DNA of 45,632 nt from an uncultured Neomegalonema sp. (lineage in GTDB: Bacteria; Pseudomonadota; Alphaproteobacteria; Rhodobacterales; Rhodobacteraceae): the NCBI GenBank assembly GCA_937957975.1, contig CALFFK010000014.1, positions 1 to 45,632 of the forward strand, written 5' to 3'. A model generated the notes under the pieces. That model did not search any database and was not told the DNA's origin. It saw nothing but the letters and a program-made list of their open reading frames with translations. Shown piece by piece: positions 16,504 to 24,034 of this stretch (positions are counted from its first letter, which is position 1; each line of letters starts with the position of its first letter). The translations under genes and the position numbers were made by a program.

Positions 16504-17359
16504 CTTCCTGATCGCGCCTGACCCCTCCCTGCCTCGCCTGACCCGCGCTGTCAGTGGTATCGACCATAACGGTGCGGCAGTTGACCTGCGCGTGGTCGAG
16601 GAACGGCCCCTGACAATCTTTCTGAATGCGCAGGAGATTGTAACCGCCATGACCATCGGGGATTACCCGGAAGAACTGGCTATCGGATATCTGCTCAATC
16701 AGGGGATGCTGCACCGGGACGATACGTTGACAGGCGTGGATTATGACGAGGAGTTGGACGTCGTTGTCATACGCACCGGGCGGGTCACTGATTACGAGGA
16801 AAAACTGAAGAAGAAGACCCGCACTTCCGGGTGCGCAGTCGGTACGGTCTTCGGCGATATGATGGAGACGTTGGAGGGGCTGACCCTGCCCACCGCAGAA
16901 GTGCGAACGAGTTGGCTTTATGGGCTGGCAAAACAGATCAACACAGTGCCGTCGCTTTATCTGGAGGCGGGCGCGATTCATGGGTCGGTGTTATGCCGGG
17001 GGGATCAACCGCTTGTTTATATGGAAGATGTTGGGCGGCATAACGCAGTGGACAAGATCGCGGGCTGGATGTTCCGCAATGCCATCGATCCGGGAGAGCA
17101 TATTCTCTATACGACGGGGCGCTTGACCTCCGAAATGGTCATCAAGACCGCTAGCATGGGTATTCCGGTGCTGGCTTCGCGGTCGGGGTTTACGGCATGG
17201 GGGGTCGAGATTGCCCGCGAAGTAGAGCTTACACTGATTGGACGGATGCGCGGCAAGCGGTTTGTTTGCCTGTCCGGGGCGGAGCGGCTGGTGATGGATG
17301 TCGATGTAGACACAATAGAGGATGAGGGTGCAAAGCACCGAAGGAAGGGGGCGGATTGA
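16496..17359 (+). CDS. fdhD: Formate dehydrogenase accessory sulfurtransferase FdhD
   Basis: The product is 287 residues. FdhD passes sulfur from IscS to the molybdenum cofactor of formate dehydrogenase. Family hallmarks are IGDYPEELAIGYLLNQG, GAIHGSVLC, YMEDVGRHNAVDKIAGW, LYTTGRLTSEMVIK and ASRSGFTAWGVEIA. The sulfur-relay loop that is CGxC in E. coli keeps only Cys113 here (TSGCAVGTVFG). The gene overlaps the hydrolase upstream by 8 bases. The stop codon lies inside the loop of a strong hairpin. No formate dehydrogenase subunit is visible in the window. Confidence 0.96.
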   Translation: MPDFLIAPDPSLPRLTRAVSGIDHNGAAVDLRVVEERPLTIFLNAQEIVTAMTIGDYPEELAIGYLLNQGMLHRDDTLTGVDYDEELDVVVIRTGRVTDYEEKLKKKTRTSGCAVGTVFGDMMETLEGLTLPTAEVRTSWLYGLAKQINTVPSLYLEAGAIHGSVLCRGDQPLVYMEDVGRHNAVDKIAGWMFRNAIDPGEHILYTTGRLTSEMVIKTASMGIPVLASRSGFTAWGVEIAREVELTLIGRMRGKRFVCLSGAERLVMDVDVDTIEDEGAKHRRKGAD

Positions 17360-17370
17360 CCCCTTCCTTC
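17340..17370. terminator. Bidirectional terminator hairpin between convergent fdhD and radical SAM genes
   Basis: GAAGGAAGGGG pairs perfectly with CCCCTTCCTTC (11 bp, 9-base loop). The loop contains the fdhD stop codon. No long T-run follows on either strand, so this is a hairpin serving both genes rather than a textbook terminator. Confidence 0.6.
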
Positions 17371-17395
17371 ACCTTCACTCCCGTGCCCACCACTC

Positions 17396-18415
17396 TCAGG
17401 CAGAGCAATTAGCGCCGCCAAGGACGCAGAATTTGGCGCAATGGGGATGGTTGAGCTTGATTGGCTTCTCGGCTTCTTCCAGTGTCGCGCCCAGCTCGAA
17501 CTGATCGTCATAAGCGAGCAATGTGCACGCAAGCACTGCCGGAGCGTCGGCCCCCTTGCGGCGAACGATCATGCGTGAAGTGGCGCACATAACATCGGCG
17601 GGGGATTTGTTTAGAACGCCCCAGCACGCCCCGGTGATCTCCGGTACTTCAACGGTATCGTCCATCTCCGGGAAAAGGATGCAGCGCGAGGGATCATGTG
17701 CGTCGATTTCGACGCCGGTATCGGCAAAGAGAGCCGCATAACCGTTCCGCGATTCCGTTTCACTTTCACCCCAGCAGGTGCGCCCCGCTGCGTCGAGTCG
17801 AAAGCCTTCCTGCGCCAGCCAGCGCATTCCGCGCATCATGCGCACGAACGCCCCTTCGCCTCGCTCACGGTCATGCAGGGCCGCAGTGTGGTGGTCGATG
17901 GAAATGCGCAGGGTCAGCGCATCGCCAAAGCGTTCGCGCAGGGCAATAAGACCTTTCTTCACACGGGGGCGCATCATGGGAGCCATGGCATTTGTGAGAA
18001 TAAGAACGCGGTATCCGCGCTCCAGCGCATCCTCGGCCATTTTGTTCATATCGGGGTTCATAAATGGCTCGCCGCCGGTAAACCCAATCTCTGTTACGGG
18101 CCAGCGTTTCGATCCGGCTTCACGCCGCGCGTCGATCTGATCGAGATAACCACGTACCTCTTCCGCCGTTATATAGACCAATGCGTCATTGGTGGGGCTG
18201 GAAAGGATATAGCAGTTTTCGCATTCGATATTGCAGAGTGTGCCGGTATTGAACCAGAGTGTTTCGACACCCTTCAGCGGCACCCGCGCCCGTGCCTCGC
18301 CGGTTGCAGTGACATCGGGATCGACGAATTTACCGGAGGGAAGGCCGTCTTTCGCCGGAAGCACAACGCCGTTATCTTGTCTGCCATCGTTCGTTATCGG
18401 ACCGCTGCCATCCAT
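17396..18415 (-). CDS. Radical SAM protein, SPASM-like C-terminus, specific role unknown
   Basis: The product is 339 residues starting at 18415 (GGAG 8 bases upstream). The iron-sulfur motif CxxxCxxC is Cys61, Cys65 and Cys68 in TGTLCNIECENCYI. FTGGEPFMNPD follows. The C-terminal third holds many cysteines (GACWGV, VMCATSR, LACTLLA, HPHCAKFCVLGGANC), as expected for auxiliary iron-sulfur clusters. It is convergent with fdhD, so a link to molybdoenzyme maturation is possible but not shown. The N-terminal 45 residues are low-complexity. Confidence 0.82.
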   Translation of the reverse strand: MDGSGPITNDGRQDNGVVLPAKDGLPSGKFVDPDVTATGEARARVPLKGVETLWFNTGTLCNIECENCYILSSPTNDALVYITAEEVRGYLDQIDARREAGSKRWPVTEIGFTGGEPFMNPDMNKMAEDALERGYRVLILTNAMAPMMRPRVKKGLIALRERFGDALTLRISIDHHTAALHDRERGEGAFVRMMRGMRWLAQEGFRLDAAGRTCWGESETESRNGYAALFADTGVEIDAHDPSRCILFPEMDDTVEVPEITGACWGVLNKSPADVMCATSRMIVRRKGADAPAVLACTLLAYDDQFELGATLEEAEKPIKLNHPHCAKFCVLGGANCSA

Positions 18416-18578
18416 CAACTCGTCTCCATTCGGTTCGTTTCGCGCACGAACTGTCGCGGTACAGGGCAGCAAGATGCAAGTCAAATCCGGGGCTTCGCCC
18501 TCTCGTATTCGTCATTGGGTGTGAGAGATGCAACCGGCATCTGCTTTCAGGCTTTGCATCCGTGCCTTACCTGTGCGA

Positions 18579-18594
18579 ATCCGTAACAACGGAT
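18579..18594. promoter_or_regulatory. Palindrome upstream of the secretion-like operon
   Basis: ATCCGT-AACA-ACGGAT is a perfect inverted repeat with a 4-base centre, 19 bases before the first start codon of the GspL-like gene. It could be an operator or a small leader hairpin. Confidence 0.35.
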
Positions 18595-18613
18595 AATAGG
18601 AACGTCACGGCGA

Positions 18614-19648
18614 ATGGACAGGATCAAGGCTTTTTTTACGTGGTGGTTCGGCGAATTGCGTGCTTTTTTCTCAGGGCGCAGACGGTCGCCGGTGGCGCTT
18701 GTCTTCTCGCAACACGAGATTGCGCTGTTGGAGCGGGGCACCGACACTCCTCTGGGCATCGCGGCTTTTGATGCTCCTGACCGGGCAGAGCGAATCGAGA
18801 CTTTGCGAAGCATCGCAGAGAAACGTACGGGACCAGGCACGCCAGTCGAAATCCGTCTGCCGCGCGAACAGGTTATTTTTTGCGAGATCGAAAATCCGGT
18901 CCCGGAGACCGGCACTCGCAATCTTGCCGTTAGAATCGCTGAAATGAGTGATCGCAAGGCCCATGAGCTGATCGCTGTTAGCGGCCCTGCCATCAAGTTA
19001 TCCGAAGGCGGCAAGCCCGGTATACTCGCTGCTGCGACACTCTCTGACACTGTGGGGGATGCTGTGCGGATGGCCCGGCAATGGGGCTTTGAGGCGCTGC
19101 GTGTGACCAGTGTGGACTGGCCGCGTGGCTTTGTGGATGGGCCAGAATTCTACGCGCGGGACATCCGTATTCGCTCGCCTTTTCGGTCAAAGATGCTGCT
19201 GGCGCTTGGGGCGGTTGCCGCTCTGCTGGCCGCGACGGCGGCGGCGCGGGCATTCAGCGTGCGGGCCTCGCTGGCCAACGAGGCGCGTGTTAATGATGCC
19301 CGTACGCTTCAACCGAATATCGACCTGATGAAGGTGGAGTTGAATCTGGCCGAATTCGCCCATGCCGCCTCCTCCGCCATCGAGAACCGTTCGGCAACAG
19401 TGCCGGTGTGGTACTTGCTTTCGGAGGTCGCCAAACTGCTACCCCCTGACATCGCACTCGACTCAATTGACTATCAGCCGGGGCAGATGACCCTGATTGG
19501 TGAGGGGTCATCCATCGACGTGCTCGCCCGCAACCTTGAACGCTCACCCCTCTTCAGTGGGGTTCGCATCCGAGCGACGAAGCCGCGTGGCAGGGGAACC
19601 GCCAGCTTTGACATTGGCGTCAGCGTCAATAGTCGGGGGCCGGCATGA
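18614..19648 (+). CDS. Type II secretion GspL/PilN-like protein
   Basis: The product is 344 residues. A cytoplasmic part of about 190 residues contains EIRLPREQVIF and a diverged actin-like fold. A single membrane helix at about 193-215 (MLLALGAVAALLAATAAARAF) follows. A periplasmic PilN-like domain comes next: VPVWYLLSEVAKLLPPDIALDSI and a ferredoxin-like end (LIGEGSSIDVLARNLERSPLFSGVRI). This matches GspL, which anchors the T2SS ATPase to the inner membrane. Its stop overlaps the next start as ATGA. No gspE, gspF or gspD lies nearby. Confidence 0.75.
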   Translation: MDRIKAFFTWWFGELRAFFSGRRRSPVALVFSQHEIALLERGTDTPLGIAAFDAPDRAERIETLRSIAEKRTGPGTPVEIRLPREQVIFCEIENPVPETGTRNLAVRIAEMSDRKAHELIAVSGPAIKLSEGGKPGILAAATLSDTVGDAVRMARQWGFEALRVTSVDWPRGFVDGPEFYARDIRIRSPFRSKMLLALGAVAALLAATAAARAFSVRASLANEARVNDARTLQPNIDLMKVELNLAEFAHAASSAIENRSATVPVWYLLSEVAKLLPPDIALDSIDYQPGQMTLIGEGSSIDVLARNLERSPLFSGVRIRATKPRGRGTASFDIGVSVNSRGPA

Positions 19649-20196
19649 CCTCTTCCGGGCGCAGCACTGCCGCCGCTCTCATCCTGTTCTTTGCGCTTGT
19701 CTTTGCGCTGATTGCGGCCATCGTCGTACCGACTGTAATCCGCTGGACAAGCGACGGGCGGGCGATCCGTGAGAGTCGCGAACGCTCCGCGACTATTAGC
19801 CAGCAGCAAGCGACTTTTATGCGGATCAAGAATGCTTCTGATCGCTGGGCTGTCTTCGCCAATTCACCGGATTCGGGATTTCTGGACGCGCCATCGGCTG
19901 AAGACGCGCTGGCGATGGCACGCGTGCATGTCTCGGCTCTTGTGAGCCAACACGAGGGAGTGCTGAAGAAGGTCGAGTTAAATCCCGATGAGAAAAAACG
20001 CGGGCTGGTCGATACCATTCGGGTTGACCTGACAGCCACCCTGCCAAAATCGAGCCTTGCGCTTTTTCTTGCGGAACTGGAAGATATGCCACCCTATACT
20101 CTGGTGAGTGCCTTCACAGTGACGGGCAAGCGCGATGATACTGTAACCCTGATGCTTACAGGGCAAATGCAACGTTTCGCGAAAGGGCCGTTATGA
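19645..20196 (+). CDS. Type II secretion GspM-like protein
   Basis: The product is 183 residues with one N-terminal membrane helix (AAALILFFALVFALIAAIVVP), a short coil-like stretch and a periplasmic ferredoxin-like domain ending LTGQMQRFAKGPL. The size, topology and position after the GspL-like gene and before a GspC-like gene match GspM, which pairs with GspL in the secretion platform. Sequence identity is too low to be sure from reading alone. It overlaps both neighbours by 4 bases. Confidence 0.65.
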   Translation: MTSSGRSTAAALILFFALVFALIAAIVVPTVIRWTSDGRAIRESRERSATISQQQATFMRIKNASDRWAVFANSPDSGFLDAPSAEDALAMARVHVSALVSQHEGVLKKVELNPDEKKRGLVDTIRVDLTATLPKSSLALFLAELEDMPPYTLVSAFTVTGKRDDTVTLMLTGQMQRFAKGPL

Positions 20197-20915
20197 AGCG
20201 CGATGTCGGATATGCCCTTATAGCGGCATTATCACTTAGTGCGTTGGCGGCGCTATGGGCGCTCGTCAAAGCCCCTGAACTGGCCGATCCCAAAGGGCCG
20301 GATCGGGCGCTTGGACCATCTGGCTCACTTCCTTTGCTGCCCCAGGCGCTGGACAATTCAAAAGCTATCCAGCAAGCGACCGCCGTGCTGGAAACCCGTG
20401 ACCTTTTCCGTGCTGCCGCGCCCGCTGATATGGCGACGTTGAACCGTTTGTCAGCAGCCCGGATCGCCCCGCCGGTGGAGCTTGTGCCGGTTGAGGCCAC
20501 GCCGCGCCGCTCTGCAGTAGCACAGTCCCCTTCCCCTGCGCCGGTATATCGCCCGACACCGCCCCGGACGGCCCCTGTTATTTCACAGACTGTCTTGCCT
20601 GCCCCGAGGACATTGCCCCCTCCCGTGCCTGCCCCATCACTAGCGCAGACCAATCCTGCGCCGCTGCCGCCCTCATCAACATCCCAACAGGTTGTTGTCG
20701 CGCGTGGCGGTGGGTTTCCGCTCACCCTGCGTGGGGTATTCCCGGATGCGCGCACGGGTGGACGGGCGCATGTCGCGTTGCCGAACGGGCGCGTGGTTTC
20801 GACGGGTCCGGGGGGCGTGATCGAAGGGTATCAGGTAGTACAGATCAACGCAGCTTCGATCATTGTACAGGGGCGGGGTGGGCCACGGTTGCGACTGGAA
20901 ATGCCGGGGTATTAA
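20193..20915 (+). CDS. GspC-like protein with proline-rich linker and HR-type domain
   Basis: The product is 240 residues. A short N-terminal membrane helix (residues 7-25) is followed by a long Pro/Ala linker (about 95-165). The C-terminal 70 residues (PLTLRGVFPDARTGGRAHVALPNGR ... IEGYQVVQINAASIIVQGRGG ... LRLEMPGY) resemble the homology region of GspC. There is no PDZ domain, unlike classical GspC. It would link the inner-membrane platform to an outer-membrane secretin that is not in this window. Confidence 0.65.
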   Translation: MKRDVGYALIAALSLSALAALWALVKAPELADPKGPDRALGPSGSLPLLPQALDNSKAIQQATAVLETRDLFRAAAPADMATLNRLSAARIAPPVELVPVEATPRRSAVAQSPSPAPVYRPTPPRTAPVISQTVLPAPRTLPPPVPAPSLAQTNPAPLPPSSTSQQVVVARGGGFPLTLRGVFPDARTGGRAHVALPNGRVVSTGPGGVIEGYQVVQINAASIIVQGRGGPRLRLEMPGY

Positions 20916-21016
20916 AGCAAATTGCGCAGCCATTGAACCGAGTGGCAGGTCTTCATGTTCGAGCCGTAAGGCGAGAGACAGCGAAACCTGCCTCAACATT
21001 TGCGCAAATTGCTATA
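20913..21016. repeat. Palindromic element with outer and inner inverted repeats
   Basis: AGCAAATTGCGCA at 20916-20928 and TGCGCAAATTGCT at 21001-21013 form a 13-bp near-perfect inverted repeat. Inside, GGCAGGT (20944-20950) pairs with ACCTGCC (20986-20992). The element starts at the stop codon of the GspC-like gene. Its outer halves match the unsplit motif at 14653-14670, as if about 80 bases had been inserted into it. It may also act as a transcription terminator. Confidence 0.5.
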
Positions 21017-21033
21017 AAGTGATCAGCGATCAC
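21017..21033. other. Small hairpin downstream of DUF2794 gene
   Basis: AGTGATC-AGC-GATCACT is a perfect 7-bp stem with a 3-base loop, 12 bases beyond the stop codon of the minus-strand DUF2794 gene. It may help end that transcript. Confidence 0.35.
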
Positions 21034-21044
21034 TCTAACCGCCA

Positions 21045-21398
21045 TCAGTCCTTGTCGGTCAGGCGCATCAGCTTGCGATCGAATATCCGCAGGGCGAGCC
21101 GCAGGTCATGCCCGCGTTTTTCGATACGGCCATCCGAACCGATGATGGCGTATTGACCCTGACGGTTTGCGTTTTTGGGGCGCTTTTCGATGCGATAGGC
21201 CGGGGTCTCGCCAGTGCGGCGAAAGACCGAAAAGACCGCTGCCTCCATCGTCATGTTCAGCGCATAATCGCGCCATTCCCCTGCCGCCACGAGCTGCCCA
21301 TATTTCGACAGGATTGTATTCAACTCCCGTCGGTCAAAGGATACGATCTGATCCGCATTGCGCGTTCGGATCGGAAAAGGGACGATTTCGGCACTCAT
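21045..21398 (-). CDS. DUF2794 protein
   Basis: The product is 117 residues starting at MSAEIVPFP (21398); the longer open frame upstream lacks family sequence. VSFDRRELNTILSKYGQLVAAGEWRDYALNM, AVFSVFRRTGETPAYRIEKRP and LRIFDRKLMRL are the conserved blocks of DUF2794, a small single-domain family found almost only in Alphaproteobacteria. No function is known. It is divergent from the DUF4178 operon, with about 220 bases between the starts. Confidence 0.88.
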   Translation of the reverse strand: MSAEIVPFPIRTRNADQIVSFDRRELNTILSKYGQLVAAGEWRDYALNMTMEAAVFSVFRRTGETPAYRIEKRPKNANRQGQYAIIGSDGRIEKRGHDLRLALRIFDRKLMRLTDKD

Positions 21399-21619
21399 AC
21401 AGATGATTGTGGAACCCTCGCACGCAGTTGGCAAGAGGCAAGGTTGTCGGTGAGGCAAGGTTGTCGGTGTATAGTGAAGATTGTTCGATTGGTCCCCTGT
21501 CCGGCCGTCTTTGTGATGCGGATGGTGTTTTCTATCCGGTCATTCCCGTGGCGTTCGGGATCGGTTAACCATACCTTGTGCAGGATGTGCGCGAAACACT
21601 CCGAAGGACAAGATTGCCC

Positions 21620-22240
21620 ATGGGCTTTGACGGCATGAATTGCCCCAATTGTGGGGCCGAACTCCCCGAAACGTTGACCCATGCAAAGATGGTCGCGTGT
21701 CGGTATTGCGAGTCAACTGTCGTGCTGGAAGATGATGCCCTGCGTACCGCTGGCGAGAAAGGCGTGATGGCGGAGGAGCCATCGCTGTTCGTGCTGGGCC
21801 GCGAAATCCGGTATCGGCGGGAAAGCTGGATGCCGGTCGGGCAAGCGCGGTTTTCCTATGGTACGGGTTGGTGGGATGAATTCTGGGCAATTGATGGCGG
21901 GGGCGACGGGGTCTGGGTCAGTGTCGATGAAGGCGAGATCGCGGTTGAGCGGCCCTATGGGATTGATGTGTCGCTGTCACCGGAGCGGTTGGTGCGGGGG
22001 CGCAGTGTGGTTCTGAATGGCGAAACCTTCACGGTGACGGAGTTTGGTACGGCAACCTGCATGGCCCTGCGTGGGGAGTTTCCTGAAGAACTGCATGTCG
22101 GACAAGCCTATCAATACTGGCACCTTTCCGGGTCTATGGGGCGGTTGGTGACATTGGAATATTCGGATGGTGAATTCGCCGCTTCCGAAGGGGCATGGGT
22201 CGATCCGTATCTGATCCGGTCGGAGAACGCGAACGCATGA
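21620..22240 (+). CDS. DUF4178 protein with zinc ribbon, copy 1
   Basis: The product is 206 residues. A zinc ribbon with Cys8, Cys11, Cys27 and Cys30 (CPNCG ... CRYC) leads into a DUF4178 beta-rich domain: GREIRYRRESWMPVGQARFSYGTGWWDEFWAI, then GVWVSVDEGEI and YWHLSGSMGRLVTLEY. DUF4178 has no assigned activity. Its genes tend to sit with DUF350 and polyamine-aminopropyltransferase genes, as here. The start at 21620 is chosen over Met6 because of AAGGA 11 bases upstream; either is possible. The stop overlaps the next start as ATGA. Confidence 0.82.
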   Translation: MGFDGMNCPNCGAELPETLTHAKMVACRYCESTVVLEDDALRTAGEKGVMAEEPSLFVLGREIRYRRESWMPVGQARFSYGTGWWDEFWAIDGGGDGVWVSVDEGEIAVERPYGIDVSLSPERLVRGRSVVLNGETFTVTEFGTATCMALRGEFPEELHVGQAYQYWHLSGSMGRLVTLEYSDGEFAASEGAWVDPYLIRSENANA

Positions 22241-23508
22241 CCGACGGTTTCGCCCCTTCCGGCGCTCGCCTTGCCGCCATCAACTGCACGTCCTGCGGCT
22301 CGCCTTTGCCAGCGTTGGCGGGACACCGAAGCAAGACGCTTATCTGTAGTTATTGCGGCGCAGTCATGGACCGGCACGACGGGTATCGCCTGCTGGCCCG
22401 TTATCGCGACATGGATCGCCCTGATGGCCCATTCAGGATCGGCATGAACGGCGAGGTCATGGGCGTCGAACAGACCATTGTTGGTATTGTAGGAGTTGAT
22501 GCGGTTATCGAAGGGTACAGATACGACTGGACCAATTATCAGCTTTACAGCCCAACCCATGGCTATAGCTGGCTGACATGGGCTGACGGTCATATCACCC
22601 ATTCGCGCAAGACCCGCGATATGCCTGAATCGAGCGGAAGCTTTGCCTACAAGGCTCCTATTGCCGCCGCAGGTCGCGCTTTTCAAATGTTCGAGCAATA
22701 TGCCGCCCGGATCACGTATCTGGAGGGCGAATTAACATGGGTGCCAAGCCTTGGCGACCAAACCCAGGTGATCGAGACCATCGACCCGCCTCATGGCTAT
22801 TCGATCGTCATGGGCGATAATGAGACAGAATTCGAGTTTGGCACTTATTTGGACCGCGCAGAAACCCTGGCCGCTTTCGGCATTGAGGACAGCTTTCCGC
22901 GCGCCTATACGGTTCACGCAATCCAGCCCTTCCTGCCTGGTTCCCTGCACATGGCGCTGTCAAAGGTGGGCAGTATCTTCGCGATTGTTGCACTCGTGAT
23001 CGGGCTTGCATTTCTTGCTATCGGAAACGGCCAGAAGATCACCGAGACGGTAATCGTCGATACCGATGCGGGCGGCTCCGTCATGTTTCCGCTTAACCGT
23101 CCGAGTCGGTTGGCAGAGGTGCGCCTGACGGCGAATGTCGTGAATTCGTGGTCATGGTACGATATGGAACTCGTCCATGAGGATTCCGACGAAACGGTCG
23201 CTGAATTCGACGGAGGGTTGGAATATTACGAAGGCTATGACAGCGATGGACGCTGGACCGAAGGCTCGCAGACCGCGACATTCCGGTTCAAACCCCCTGC
23301 TGCAGGGGCGTATCGCCTGACGATTACAACGGGCGATCCCCAATCCGCGCGGTTGCCGGTCAAGGTGGAGGTGCGCGAAAACGTGATGCTGTCGCGCTAT
23401 CTATTCGGTCTCGCCATTTTCTTTACGCTATGCTGGTTGAGCTTGTGGCTGCGCAGCCGGGCATTCGAGGCGAAGCGTTGGGGTGATGACGGGGAGGACG
23501 ACGATTGA
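22237..23508 (+). CDS. DUF4178 protein with zinc ribbon and membrane segments, copy 2
   Basis: The product is 423 residues. A zinc ribbon (Cys17, Cys20, Cys37, Cys40) precedes a DUF4178 domain (QTIVGIVGVDAVIEGYRYDWTNYQLYSPTHGYSWLTW). A membrane helix near 247-264 (IFAIVALVIGLAFLAI) is followed by an extracytoplasmic beta domain of about 120 residues and a second helix (YLFGLAIFFTLCWLSLWL) near the C-terminus. The tail is acidic (GDDGEDDD). It could bring DUF4178 to the membrane with an exported sensor-like domain. Translation is coupled to both neighbours by overlap. Confidence 0.82.
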   Translation: MTDGFAPSGARLAAINCTSCGSPLPALAGHRSKTLICSYCGAVMDRHDGYRLLARYRDMDRPDGPFRIGMNGEVMGVEQTIVGIVGVDAVIEGYRYDWTNYQLYSPTHGYSWLTWADGHITHSRKTRDMPESSGSFAYKAPIAAAGRAFQMFEQYAARITYLEGELTWVPSLGDQTQVIETIDPPHGYSIVMGDNETEFEFGTYLDRAETLAAFGIEDSFPRAYTVHAIQPFLPGSLHMALSKVGSIFAIVALVIGLAFLAIGNGQKITETVIVDTDAGGSVMFPLNRPSRLAEVRLTANVVNSWSWYDMELVHEDSDETVAEFDGGLEYYEGYDSDGRWTEGSQTATFRFKPPAAGAYRLTITTGDPQSARLPVKVEVRENVMLSRYLFGLAIFFTLCWLSLWLRSRAFEAKRWGDDGEDDD

Positions 23509-23657
23509 CCAGAATCGTGTTCGTGGTCTTCGCACTCGCTACCGGAGGGGCCACATGGGCGGGTATCTACGGGATCGGGGGCGAGGACGCCCAGATCGCC
23601 AAATCCATTCGTTCCGGCAGCGGCGGGCGGATCGGTTACATCGGGGGTGTGAAATGA
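23505..23657 (+). CDS. Small membrane peptide in the DUF4178 operon (TTG start)
   Basis: A 50-residue product starting at TTG 23505, overlapping the previous stop by 4 bases, with GGGGAGG 9-15 bases upstream. It has one hydrophobic N-terminal segment (IVFVVFALATGGATWAGIYGIGG) and a Gly/Ser/Lys-rich tail. I do not recognise the family. Position, overlap and ribosome site make it a likely gene. Membrane insertion or export is inferred. Confidence 0.6.
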   Translation: MTRIVFVVFALATGGATWAGIYGIGGEDAQIAKSIRSGSGGRIGYIGGVK

Positions 23658-23685
23658 CCGCCCTCTCACCACGAAAGGATATTCC

Positions 23686-23910
23686 ATGGACATAGGGTCC
23701 GCCATTTCCATCGCGGAGGTGATCGCGACGATCTTCTACGCCTTTCTTGGGCTTGTGTTGATGATCGTCAGTTACATCATCATTGACGCCCTGACCCCCT
23801 TCTCACTGCACGAGGAACTGTCGGGCAAGGCCAACACGGCGGTGGCCATAGTGATGGGATCGGTAATGATCTCGCTCGCAATCCTGATCGCGAACGTCAT
23901 CAACTCTTGA
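23686..23910 (+). CDS. DUF350 (YjfL-like) membrane protein, half size
   Basis: The product is 74 residues with two membrane helices (about 11-33 and 49-71) linked by DALTPFSLHEELSGKANTAVAIVMGS. The central LTPFxLxxEL...NxAxAI is the DUF350 signature. Many members have two such repeats and four helices; this one has a single unit, so it may work as an oligomer. DUF350 genes are found with polyamine and glutathionylspermidine genes in several bacteria (for example yjfL in the E. coli yjf operon). AAAGGA lies 9 bases upstream. Confidence 0.85.
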   Translation: MDIGSAISIAEVIATIFYAFLGLVLMIVSYIIIDALTPFSLHEELSGKANTAVAIVMGSVMISLAILIANVINS

Positions 23911-24034
23911 CCTGTGGTTGGCGTGTGGTTTCGGATGCTGTGGCATCACTGCCCCTGGCAAAAACCGGGTGGCTTGTGCAACCCGTAGAGGCCGCCTCCG
24001 GTCTTTGCCGGGAACAATGGTTTGACACATTGCC

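Noticed and set aside
17696..18586. 296-residue plus-strand open frame
   Set aside because: It is opposite the radical SAM gene, whose cluster motif fixes the coding strand.
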